From the NCBI GenBank assembly GCA_944470555.2, contig OX104134.1, positions 15,541,248 to 15,605,247 of the forward strand: a DNA stretch of 64,000 nt, read 5' to 3'. Position numbers and translations under genes: made by a program. Shown here piece by piece: positions 47,015 through 56,900 of this stretch. The stretch comes from Heterobilharzia americana (taxonomy: Eukaryota > Platyhelminthes > Trematoda > Strigeidida > Schistosomatidae). The notes under the pieces are model-generated. The model was not told the origin of the DNA and did no database searches. It was given only the letters and a program-made list of their open reading frames with translations. Each line of letters opens with the position of its first letter. The stretch's first letter is position 1.

Positions 47015-47185
47015 TTATGACTTGTCAGTTGGATATACCTGCACCCCAGTGAATGATGTTGTTCTCATTGAGACTCAAACCTAGTACCCATTGCTTCAAA
47101 CACTCCCTGGGGTCCAGGCATATCCAGCTAACGAGTCCCAAGTAGGACTAAACACGCTTGCAGGATTCCACTGCTAGTCACCAAG
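47015..47185 (+). mobile_element. hammerhead SINE copy f, head inverted relative to ribozyme part
   Basis: 47.02-47.10 kb is the SINE head on the minus strand: the complement of TTTGAGTCTCAATGAGAAC, with GGGTGCAGG-type and ATCCAACTGACAAG-type words. 47.11-47.18 kb is the ribozyme part on the plus strand: ATCCAGCTAACGAG, GGACTAAAC and GGATTCCACTGCTAGTCACC. G5 and G12 are changed, so the ribozyme is dead. This is a 5' inversion with partial overlap. Confidence 0.75.
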
Positions 47186-48639
47186 ATGAATCTGAGAAAT
47201 CGAGCAGTATAACAGATATCTAAGTGACATTTTATGACTCGTTATCAAGTAAAGATTGAAGTGATCTTTCATAAGAATTATTTCAAGAACTTACCTCAGT
47301 GAGTATTCATTTTTCTAAAGTTTTTCTGTTAGTTTCTTGCTGGTAGATTAGATAGTTGCAGTATGCTTGGTAACAATGGTAATCATATTCCGGCATGAAA
47401 GCGCTAGTAGTATAGTTGAAAACTTCACAGTATTTTAATCCGTATTATTATTTCTATCATTATACACACTTGTGAAGTGTGTTGGGTTTGTTGCAAGCAG
47501 AGATAGGGAGAGAGATCATTATGTGATGGGATGTTATTTTTACTTCGCTCAGTTACAGACATGTAGCAAACAATATAAGGTGGTGGATAAAAGATAGGTG
47601 GAGAGCGACGGATTCAAGTGTATTTGTTACAAATACTAAATGCATATTCTTAATGATTGATGTAATCATGTAGCCCTTCACTATGTCTGTACATTGCTAG
47701 AACTGAATGATCACTTGTAATTACATTATGACTGTAGTGTATATATATGTTGCTCTGACTCATCTGATTTCAGCGCTACAGCTAAATTTCGTCATCACTA
47801 TCGTTAATCGTAGTTGTCTAAAGAATTGAAAATGATTGGTGATGATTTCTTGGTCAAAAAAAATACCAAATCCTTAATAAAAATTCGATACGTAAAGGCA
47901 GTGGTTAATTGTATACGTAAATGTAAAGTATACATATGTGTTGTTTGCATTTTGTAAGTGTGTGATCGTATAGACAATATCAAAATGAATCGAGAATTTT
48001 TTTGGTATCTCCAACCAATGCATTTTATTTGTGTGGGTGGGAACTTCGTTGTTGTGTTCATGGCTTAAATATTTTCGTTCGTTCTTACTGAAGCTAGATT
48101 TCCAGTCATGAATAATATTGTCAATTTATTTGAAAGAGAATATTGGATTTTAATTTATTCACCAATACATGAATTCAACTTTAATATCTGAAAGTATAGT
48201 ATGCACTGAACAAATGAATGTTTATTAATTTTAGATAACTGGGTTGCACGTTCTCGGTTACATTCATTTAAAGTGACTTTAAGGGCGACTCTAGCAAGAA
48301 CTGAAATGACCAATTAAACTTCTCTGGATCGTGGTTAGGATGGTCTTTAAAGTTATCCTTCATTTGTAGTGCTTTTGTCATTCAGTATCACTCAAACAGT
48401 AGATAAGACAGTATAAGCACCTTGATCACTGTTTGCCTGTCTTTAACCACATTTTTCGCCCGAGAGCATCTACATTCCTTCATAAAACCATTCTATGCTC
48501 TCTCAGTATACGGATATCTTTTTATTTTCAATAATAGAAGAGCGATTCTACTCGGGTGTCACCCATTTTTCTGCATGCCAGAATTGACAGCTTTTTTCAA
48601 TTTGGAGGTTTGTAGGGATGTATTTATTGATTCCAGATT
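47186..48639. other. AT-rich DNA, nothing recognised
   Basis: Frames at 47804-48061 and 48422-48739 have no recognisable motif. The latter runs into a SINE. Confidence 0.45.
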
Positions 48640-48775
48640 AGTATTTCTCACAGACAGACATCAGTTGGAGAACAGAGGATGGAACAGAGGATGGCTGTTT
48701 GGTCTTAGAAGGCTACTCCTCATCAGTGCGCGCCCGTAACCCGCCAGGGATCGAACCCAAATGAGATCCCACCAT
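48640..48775 (-). mobile_element. type-2 hammerhead SINE, minus-strand copy
   Basis: On the minus strand: GGGTTCGATCCCTGG (B box), then GCGCACTGATGAGGAGTAGC, and AAGACCAAACAGCC where the family has AGGACGAAACAGCTG. The first core strand has lost C3, and the second again shows G12 as C, as in the motif at 25.65 kb. A GAGGATG word is duplicated downstream. It lies head to head with the plus copy at 48.82 kb. Confidence 0.7.
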
Positions 48776-48814
48776 ATCGTGAACTGACAGAAGTAGGAAA
48801 TACGGACTGTTGGA

Positions 48815-49000
48815 ATGGACCCATTGACTCAACGATAAAGCACCGGACACGGAACCAGAAGCTTGTGGGTTCGATCTTTGGTGGGACGATGGGTGGCCAC
48901 TGCTGCGGAGTTCCATACTAGGACGAAAAAGCTGTCCAGTGATACCAGGTTCCCAGTGTTTCTACACCTGATGCTAGTCAATGATGAATATCTCATTTTT
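48815..49000 (+). mobile_element. type-2 hammerhead SINE, plus-strand copy
   Basis: The tRNA-like head has GGGTTCGATCTTTGG. The hammerhead region at about 48897-48945 has CACTG/CAGTG for stem I, then CTGCGGAG (A6 changed to C), stem II GTTCC-GGAC, GAAA intact and a slightly mispaired stem III. The tail TTCCCAGTGTTTCTACACCTG matches the 9.6 kb copy. Confidence 0.75.
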
Positions 49001-49849
49001 GCTTGAAATCACCATTCGTCAAATTACGTTGTTACACTAACTCATATGCACAGATAAACTGAGCAACTCTCAGGAAAGGTGTTTGGAGTGAGTGGTTTGA
49101 GAACTTAAGAAGTAGGAAAGGTACGGCTATAATCAAAGTCCACCTCACCAGTATCCGTAAAATAATAATTATTTTTCCCTTAGGTTCCTAGTGGAACAAA
49201 GTGCTTCAGTAGCACGTCACCATTGCACTCTATTCTCTGCAGTCTCCTCAACCTCACGCCCACTAGCTTTCATTTCTTCCTCACACTATCTCCTCAATGT
49301 CACCCTCACCTCCGACACCCAACTCGTCGTTTCCCTTTGGATTCCACTCGAAGGCCTGGCATGACGCGTGATGTGGCTAAATCGTCTTCTCAGTGTATGC
49401 TCAATCCAATCCATCTCCACTCTCTTCTCCACATTTGTTGGCTGATGGATGGGTTGTTGGTTGGTTCGTTACCAGTCACAGTTCATTGTTGCTTATTCTT
49501 ATTATTCTGACCATGTGATCTTCAGTGCCAATATCGAGTGAGCGTAGGAGGCAGCTGTTCGTTCATGTCGGTCTGTAGTTTGTTAGAAATGCTTTTCGTA
49601 ACGCACCAAGTCTGTCAACCATCATACAGAAAATCCAATTCTCATTCACGCTTTAAGCTGAGTGCAGTGCAGTGCAGTAGATCTACACACTGATTCCAAA
49701 GTAATGAAGGTTTGTCTTGCTTGCTATTCCGATCCAGACTTTGACATCCTCATCTGTGCCTGTGCCACCTGTAGTTGAAACGATGCTGCCTGGGAAGGTA
49801 GGTGGAAGAGACTACTTCCATTAGGTTTCTCCTGTTGATGGTGATTGCC

Positions 49850-49850
<1 letters not shown>

Positions 49851-49880
<30 letters not shown>

Positions 49881-49904
49881 CTTCTTCTTCTTCTTCTTCT
49901 TCTT
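49851..49904 (-). repeat. (CTT)n / (GAA)n repeat in RTE copy
   Basis: About 18 units, one codon longer than the matching array at 45.19 kb. Confidence 0.95.
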
Positions 49905-50933
49905 GTTTGGGTATCTTCATCACCTCGGTATTCTCTCCATTCCCTTGAAGTCCCGTCTTCGCTGCCTCTTTTGTCAACTTGTGAGTTTTCACCTGCAGAT
50001 CTTCGAGTTTGTGCCACACGACATTAGACATAAATCATCATCGGTGGCGAAATCCAAATCTTCTTCTGAGATCTTTACATTGGTCCAGCCAGACTATGCC
50101 CATCTTCTCGCTCCTCACAGTTGTCCGCTGAATTATCCAGTCCAGTCTAGTCGAGTTGACCACAATCAGGAAGATTATCAGTGATGGTAGACGGAACCTT
50201 GTCTTGTCTTACTCCCGTCTTCACTTCAAAGGCATCACTGAGCTTTCCATTGTGAATTACTTGGCATGTAGCATGTAGCATCATCTCATCATATATCTGA
50301 TGTTGAATCAGGTCGATAGCGGTTTGTGGCACTAAAACTGTAGTGTTGAAGCAGCTGCCTGTCAAATTACTTCTCGGTCGACGCTGTCGAATGCCTTCAC
50401 AAGGTCGATGAAGTTGAGGTAGAGATCCATTTGAGTGTCATTCTATGCTGTGTTTTATGATGATACGTAGCGCAGGGTAGGAATGCGATTTGATCTGCAT
50501 ATGATTCCTTCTTCCTGAATCCAGTCAGCTAGCCAGCCTCTTCCGGTCAATATTTTAAATCCAGTACATCTTTTAATCTCTCGACGATGATGCGGTATAA
50601 TATTAGGCTTCATGTGGACCGGGGTGGAGAATGATTCCTCGCGAGTTCTTGAAAAAACTTATGTCTCCCATCTTCGGTAGTTTGACAAGGTAGCTCTTCT
50701 TGTAATCTGATGTTACTTTTCCCTCCTTCTCTCCAAACCTTCTGCAGTAGTTGTTTGTGCCTGCTCGCTTTTGTCTCTGACTCTGTTTTCAGCACTTCTG
50801 GAGGAATTCCATCCGGTCGTGCTGCTTTCCAGAATTTCAACAACTTTATGGCGTTCACGACTTCACTTCTGCTTTTGTCGGACAGCTTGTGTTCACTGGT
50901 AGTTCTGCAGTTGGTGGTGCTATTTCTGGACTA

Positions 50934-51020
50934 GTTGCAGTTGCAGTTGCAGTTGGTCGTGGTGGTGGTCGTGGTGGTGGTCGTGGTGGTGGTGGTGGTG
51001 GTCGTGGTGGTGGTGGTCGA
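50934..51020 (-). repeat. compound expansion: GCAGTT units then GGTGGTCGT units
   Basis: TTGCAGTTGCAGTTGCAGTT is followed by several GGTCGTGGTGGT-type units, where the intact element has one GGTGGTGGTCG. On the coding strand this becomes a Pro/Arg-rich and Thr/Ala run. Confidence 0.9.
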
Positions 51021-51199
51021 TTCAAGAGTTCTCTGAAGTGGTCACCACATCGTTTCCTTTGTTTCTCCTCTCTATTTGGTAACCACGTTTCCTTCACTAT
51101 CTCCCATCATTGGTTTCATCTGTGTTGATCTCTCTCCTCCCAGATTGTGAGTAACCTGGTTATTTGATATAATGTTGTCAGACCTCTGTCTGTCTTACC

Positions 51200-51236
51200 T
51201 GCAGCATGCAGCCTGCAGCCTGCAGCCTGCAGCTTG
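51200..51236 (-). repeat. TGCAGCC tandem duplications
   Basis: CTGCAGCATGCAGCCTGCAG and further copies stand where the intact element has a single CTGCAGCCTG (4161-4170). Confidence 0.9.
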
Positions 51237-51774
51237 TTCTGCTTCACTTGCAAGTGTGTCGTGGGAGTGACTTTGGCTTTCCATGTACTCCTCCTCACTT
51301 CTTTGTCCAGTGTAGTGTTTATAGGTTGTGTTTAGTTCCTCTTTTTGTTGTTCATCCCTGCACTGCACTGTACTTCACCGAACTGGTTCATCTTCTGCTT
51401 CACCATCTTCCTATCTCTGCTCTATCAGCATCCATGTGTCCATCGAGATCCATTCCTTGTCTCCCACCTTATTCTTCCTTACTAACACGGTTATGCAAGT
51501 TTCCTTCCACATAACTTCCAAGCGGTTCAAGTGTTCTTCCACTCCCCATCCTTCACGGATGTTGCTCAATGTCTCCAACATCTTTTCCTGATGGTTGGTT
51601 GACATGAAGATGTCATGTGTAGTTTCGTCCATCAGTTCATTTTCTGTTCTGGCTGGTTGTTCTACTTCAACTGTGATCGTCGATCACCAACTTGCTCGAA
51701 TTGAAGACCTTCAACTTGATTTTGGAAGCAGGTTCCGTGCACTAGATAGTGAGTGGTGTCAACCTACATCTGAT

Positions 51775-51848
51775 CACCCACACCACACCACACCACACCA
51801 CACCACACCCTACACCCCACCTCCATCTCCACCTCCACCTCCAACCCA
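51775..51848 (-). repeat. (CCACA)n and CCACCT-type pyrimidine-rich insertion in endonuclease region
   Basis: This low-complexity block replaces a short stretch after CCTACATCTG. The sister copy at 13.91-13.97 kb has a related GGTGTGGGTGTGGG-type block at the same site. Confidence 0.85.
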
Positions 51849-52022
51849 CCTCGTTCTCCATCTCATCTTGTCTCCAGTAGACTGGCCGCGTCTCCCTCCA
51901 TCTCCACTCTCTTCACATTCACATCAAGTCGATCTGATTTCCAGTGTAGTGTGTCCTGGTGTCTGGTGAAATCAACTGCATGTCGCTCACTGCCTTGTGA
52001 ATATCCTAGTGTTTGTACACAC

Positions 52023-52053
52023 TGCCTCGCCTCGCCTCGCCTCGCCTCGCCTC
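52023..52053 (-). repeat. (CGCCT)4 pentanucleotide, same site as 13.67 kb
   Basis: Four CGCCT units on the plus strand, equal to AGGCG on the element strand. The sister array at 13.67 kb has 13. Confidence 0.92.
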
Positions 52054-52399
52054 CAATCACCAAATTGTTGAATGCACATAAGTCTGCAAACAGTCACTTC
52101 TCCATTCTCACTGATCATTTCACCGAGTGCCTGTCGACGCATGGTTGGTTCTCTTCCTGTGTTGTCTGCTCCCAGTTTGGCTGGTATTCATGTTATCCCA
52201 CCCACCCATTAGAATGAGTCTCGGTGTGGCCATGTGGTTGGGGTGAGGTGGGTTGTTGTTCAGTACTGACTGCAGTTATCTGTAGAATTCCTCTTTCTTC
52301 TCCTTTTCATCTGCATTATTTGAAGGTGCATAGCGTAGTGTGGCGTAATATTGCATGATTGTGACTTTTCTTCCTTTTGCTTTTACTTCTATTGATTAA

Positions 52400-53340
52400 T
52401 TAGATTTACCTCACAGTGTAACAGTATTGTTTACTGGATTACGTTTCGGACATAATTTGTTGTCCATAGTCATATCAGATAACTACACTACTTTGAGATA
52501 TCCTTTGTATAGTCCTAATTTTCTCTTCTCTTTGTGAGATGCGCAGTAAGATTTTCTATATATCTGGAACAGTTGCTGAGTCATTCTTGTTGCATGTATT
52601 AGGTGTTGATTTGATAAACAAAGATTCAGTTATCAATTTCTCCCTCCACCCTGTTGTTAGTTTTAAGAATTTTCACCCTGTCCTATTCTATTGTGTGGTT
52701 GTGTGTAACCGCATGCATAGCTGTGGCTGAGCTTTTTTCTAAATTCCTTACCTTACTGGGACCTACCAATTTTGACCTAGCTAAGTTTTTGTGTTCCGAT
52801 AGCCTTATTGATCCTGGTCGACTACTTTGACCTATGTATTTGACCTTGCATTCGTTGCAAGGAATTTAGTAAACTAAGTTATTCTGCTTAATTGGGTCAA
52901 AAGGATCTTTACTAAGCCAACTTTAACTGACGTAGGGTGAGACGATTTGAAGTCTAATTAACGGTTTGAATGTGAAGGTTTTCTGTAAACACTGGTGTCT
53001 AAACTCCCATCTTGTTTCCGCTTTATTCGGTAATCCAACACCGCTAATTCTCCTTCGCTACTTTCTAATTCATAGGTGAATTGGATTGCGTTGACTACTG
53101 AATTTATGTGTGAAGAAATTATGTGTGTTCCGATTTCAACACTGTAAACGTGTCGCCTACATAGCAAAACCATATTTTTGGAGCCGGACTAAATTTTTCT
53201 ACAGCCATCCGTTTCCAACTATCCATAAATATATCAGCCACAACAGGGGATATTGGTGATGCCGTGGTAACTCCTTCTGTTTGTTTGTATATTTTATTCT
53301 AAAACCCAAATATTGTGGAAGTTAGGCATAGCTGTACTAC
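52400..53340 (-). pseudogene. Penelope-like element type B with internal deletion
   Basis: On the minus strand: YKQTEGVTTASPISPVVADI (53.29-53.23 kb, RT motif region), then FCYVGDTF where YVDD is expected, so the second catalytic Asp pair is broken. Next come INSVVNAIQFTYELE, TSVYRKPSHSNR and LDFKSSHPTSVKVGLVK. This joins directly to DPFDPIKQNNLVY and IPCNECKVKYIGQSSR, so about 230 bp of linker is deleted relative to the 32.5-33.2 kb copy. The GIY-YIG start and the following SEHKNLA are clear. The element ends in a PLE terminal segment near 52.41-52.52 kb, next to the RTE copy's 5' end. Confidence 0.8.
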
Positions 53341-53459
53341 TAGCATTATATCATCGATTGCTACCTTAGTTCGAAGTGTGATTCAGTGATTCAGTATCAT
53401 GAAATATGCAATGACATGTTTAGTCTGATAGATGGGCAATATGTAGTTTTTCTACGTTA

Positions 53460-53632
53460 GATTGGTTATCATTTTGACTGTATGAGATAGCCATGTTTTC
53501 ATAAACTAGTGTTGATACTGGGTGATGATTGGAGGTGAAGTAAAAATTTGGACCACAGCCGGATTCGAACCAGCGACCATAGGGTTTCCGAACTGATTCC
53601 TCTCCAACTGAGCTACGAGGTCCGACTGCTGA
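53460..53632 (-). mobile_element. tRNA-derived SINE (type 3), copy 2, with well-kept tRNA-like head
   Basis: On the minus strand GGACCTCGTAGCTCAGTTGG starts a tRNA-like head. The acceptor arm pairs GGACCTC with GTGGTCC in 6 of 7 positions, and the T arm GCTGGTTCGAATCCGGC is canonical. The anticodon arm is not convincing, and the sequence continues into a body shared with 30.94-31.11 kb, so it is a SINE rather than a tRNA gene. Confidence 0.72.
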
Positions 53633-53849
53633 CCAAACTGAATATAGAAGCTGAAGCTATCAAGCAGATCAAGACATCTTAGTTTCAATCAAACACAAAT
53701 AAAAAACAGAATCCCTCCATAAGAATGTTTATTTGTACATGACGGATATACAGACTGAGATATTTCTCGGTATTTCCCAGCAACCTTGCAGAATTTCTAT
53801 TTTTTGATATACTTGTAATTCTCCGTTGAGGATAACATCTTGGTCTTTT

Positions 53850-53965
53850 GGGCCGTTTGTAAGTGGTTCGGGTCCCAGACAGAACCACATCCTGCACTAA
53901 GATGTAGATATATTCGGGTGACGAGTCCCAAGTGAGACAAAACGCGTATCCTTACCTTGCAGAGT
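53850..53965 (+). mobile_element. hammerhead SINE copy g, decayed
   Basis: A B-box remnant (GTGGTTCGGGTCCCAGAC) is followed by GTAGATATATTCGGGTGACGAG, then AGTCCCAAGTGAGACAAAAC and GCGTATCC. C3 is changed to G and G12 to A, so no activity is expected. Confidence 0.7.
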
Positions 53966-56900
53966 GTCCAAAATTTAAAAGTTCTAGTTGTTAGACTGGT
54001 ATTTATTCCCATTTTTGTGTTTACATTGTCAGTGGGGGAAAGCCTGCTATGCAGCAAGTGATGCAACACCTTGCGAAAATGATTATTATTGAATCGGTGG
54101 TTTCTTCATCACCCTAATCGTGGATAAGGAAAACGTCAACGATGCTCTTTGACTCTTTGTAAACTACTCTACGGAAGTCATTGCTGCTCCCGATAATCAC
54201 CGATATTCATTACTAAGAACCAGAGATCTTTTTTCTGAACTAATTGGTGATAAAAGTTTGCAAACTTCAAGTTAATAGAGCTATATTTGCTATCTTCTAT
54301 AGCTCAGAAGTGTCAAAAACGTTTATCGACAACGATCACAAGATTTTTTACGACAAGCAGCTTTTCTTCTGAGTTGAAAAAATACCAGACAAAACGCAAC
54401 AGTTTATGAGTTCATTGTTAGACATCTTTAAAAAAGTGGTATACTTTGATGTTATAAAAATGTAAAGTTTCGGCAGAATGTTTTTTGTCACGTAAGAAAC
54501 GAATGGTTTTAGCCTCAGTATTATCCTAGTCTAAGTTCTTTTTAATGTTCCTCGGTACCAAGGTCAAAATTCTGAGTAAGAAGATAACATTAGAAAAAGC
54601 TGCAGTTCTAAAAACACAAAAGCTTCAAACTTCCTGATTCGGAAAACCCATCAAAAATACTTAAGGGTACCCATCTACTCACAATCTACTTTTTAACGGA
54701 GGGATGTTTTTGTGTGCAGCATTACAGTCAAGATCTTTCGAAGAACATCAAAATCCTTTATAACGTCCACAATTCATCAACACTTTTTGAAGTTTTAGAA
54801 AGGGTTATGTAGTCACACGTATTATTAATAAGTAAGTTTGGATGGAAATATTGGTCATAAACGCCCTTGTATGGAAATCTGAAAACAATTAAGCTTGGTT
54901 ACCGTACATAGTTGACCTCACAGTAAACCTTCGTACATCTCATCGATTCTCCTATTTTTGAAAAAGTCAAACTACCTTAAAGCGTTTAGCACACCAAACT
55001 CATCCTATTTGAACTGAAAAACTTATAGCGAAGTGACCCATTTGAAAAAAACATTCATTATGAATTGAGATTAAAGAGAAAATTGCAAACTTAAGCCGAC
55101 ATCAAATGACGGTTGTTTCATTGCTTAGGTCTGGTCATCACTAATTACAATTCACTCCTGATATCATTGTGGATAGACGTAGAAACTTACATTAACTGAC
55201 TATCTAGTAATCATTCTTTACCGTCGATCGACCTTTTCTTTTTGAGGAATAGAATGTGGTCAGATTCTGCTTTATAGTAGTATATACACTTCGAGTTTAG
55301 AGGGAGTCGTCAGTTGAATGTGATAAGTCAGTACGATTTCAACTTTCCTGTGTATTCGTTTGCCTTATCAACAATTCATTTAATACTTTCATATCCAAAG
55401 GTATTTTCTACACCGCGGTCATAAGGCCTAACGTCAAACAGGCTACCCTACAAAATAAATAAATATGGAGCAAAATTACGTGAATTGACGATGTATTGCG
55501 TTCATCACCCTCTACTATCAGCAATGAACTTCTTTGGTGAAAGCCAAATTCAGGTTAACTAGTTATTCAAAACCAACTTAACAAAATATTTTAATATAAC
55601 TTAAATGGGAAGTAGTGACTTATGATTGCGAATCAAAGGCGGCTGATTAATAAATATTATGAGCTTCTATTCTCACATCACGTTTACTGAGTTAGTTTAA
55701 TTAAAGTTGCCAGTCAGGAAAAGTATTGTTGTACAGCTGTTTTACTTGTTTGAAGTGGAAGCTGAGAATGAATATTGCTTCAGAGATTCATATCAAATAC
55801 TGACCAGAAGAAATAAAATATCAACTTAATAATGGTGATTTGAAACAAACAAATACAAATAAAGAGATGCCTACAGCTTTCTGTGATCTCTAACATTTTT
55901 TTCATTCTTGTACAGCAGTAATATGACTGCAAAGAACTATGATTTCAGGTCATATTCGAGAAAATCTGTAAGGATTAGCTGTCTATTCTTGGTAATTCTT
56001 GTAAGATAGTCTTCAAGTTTTTATTTTCTTACAAGTGTATGCAATTTTTAAAATCATTGGAAATTTTATAAATTAACAGTTTATTTGATGAGCTTGCTGT
56101 AAGAATATTCGTGACCAGGACTACTAAATACCTACCCTCCTATCTTTCTCATAATAGTTAGTGTAACACGTCTCGCAACAGATATTTCTTTCCAAGTAAT
56201 TTTTATCAATGAAACGTAGGAGGTCTTTGATTATATCATGAGCAGTTTTAGTATTAGAAGATTTACACATTGTATACTGTAAGTTATTGTAAGCTCAGAT
56301 AAGACAATAAAATTCACCCATATTACTTAGTTTATATTGATCTTTTTAAGAGTTTATTTAAGGCACACAGAGGTATTTAATACCAAACAGTTATAACACT
56401 AGAACATTTGTTATGGATTTAAATATTACTGAAAGTTTTCGTTATGAAACTGACAAGTAGGAACCTAAGAAACTAACTGCTACTAGTATTGCATGGAGAG
56501 AAAACAGAAATCAAAATCTATATCTAAAAGTGGAAGAGGATGTATAATTTGTAATAAATTATAGCAACACTGAATGAATATTATTTAGATCATACGACAG
56601 GTTTACTGTTGGTGACAATTCTTTATCAGGATAACAGGAATTAACATTCCCTATCATTACTAACGACAAAAACCCACTAAAGAGGGAAAGGAGGCTTGTG
56701 AAGATGTCATCCAAAAAGCCTAATTAACTGTTTTTGCACATGATAAGAATGAGAATATTCTTTTTAGAACCGATTACAAATTGTTAGTGCTTCTCGTATG
56801 AAGTGTGTACAGTAGCATTGTGAAAAGGTTTCCGCGAATGTGTTCTTGACGCTTAAGTAGATTGTTTTTTGGAAGAAAAGAGAGAAAACGCATTCAAAGT

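Larger units (their letters stand above)
49163..52385 (-). mobile_element. long RTE copy, microduplicated lineage, coding capacity lost
   Basis: The minus-strand copy runs from inside the endonuclease domain (just upstream of the AAGTCACAATCATGCA word) to the AAT-rich tail at 49.16 kb. EN, linker, RT and C-terminal regions can all be followed but are broken by frameshifts. Landmarks on the minus strand are the segment DEWISMDTW-like at 51.4 kb, the HFRELLNRPPPP region at 51.0 kb expanded to a proline-rich run, and the Glu run at 49.85-49.90 kb. Many short tandem duplications relative to the intact copy are noted in the findings. It shares private changes with the 12.68-14.91 kb copy and near-identity with 44.93-45.94 kb. 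Confidence 0.85.

Noticed and set aside
45581..49510. Identical 95-residue ORFs at 45581-45868 (minus) and 49223-49510 (plus) as a conserved gene
   Set aside because: They lie antisense to the RTE C-terminal region. Their identity reflects two near-identical element copies, not protein conservation.
53548..53625. Minus-strand tRNA gene
   Set aside because: Acceptor and T arms look good, but the anticodon arm does not fold and the sequence continues into a body shared with 30.94-31.11 kb. It is a tRNA-derived SINE.
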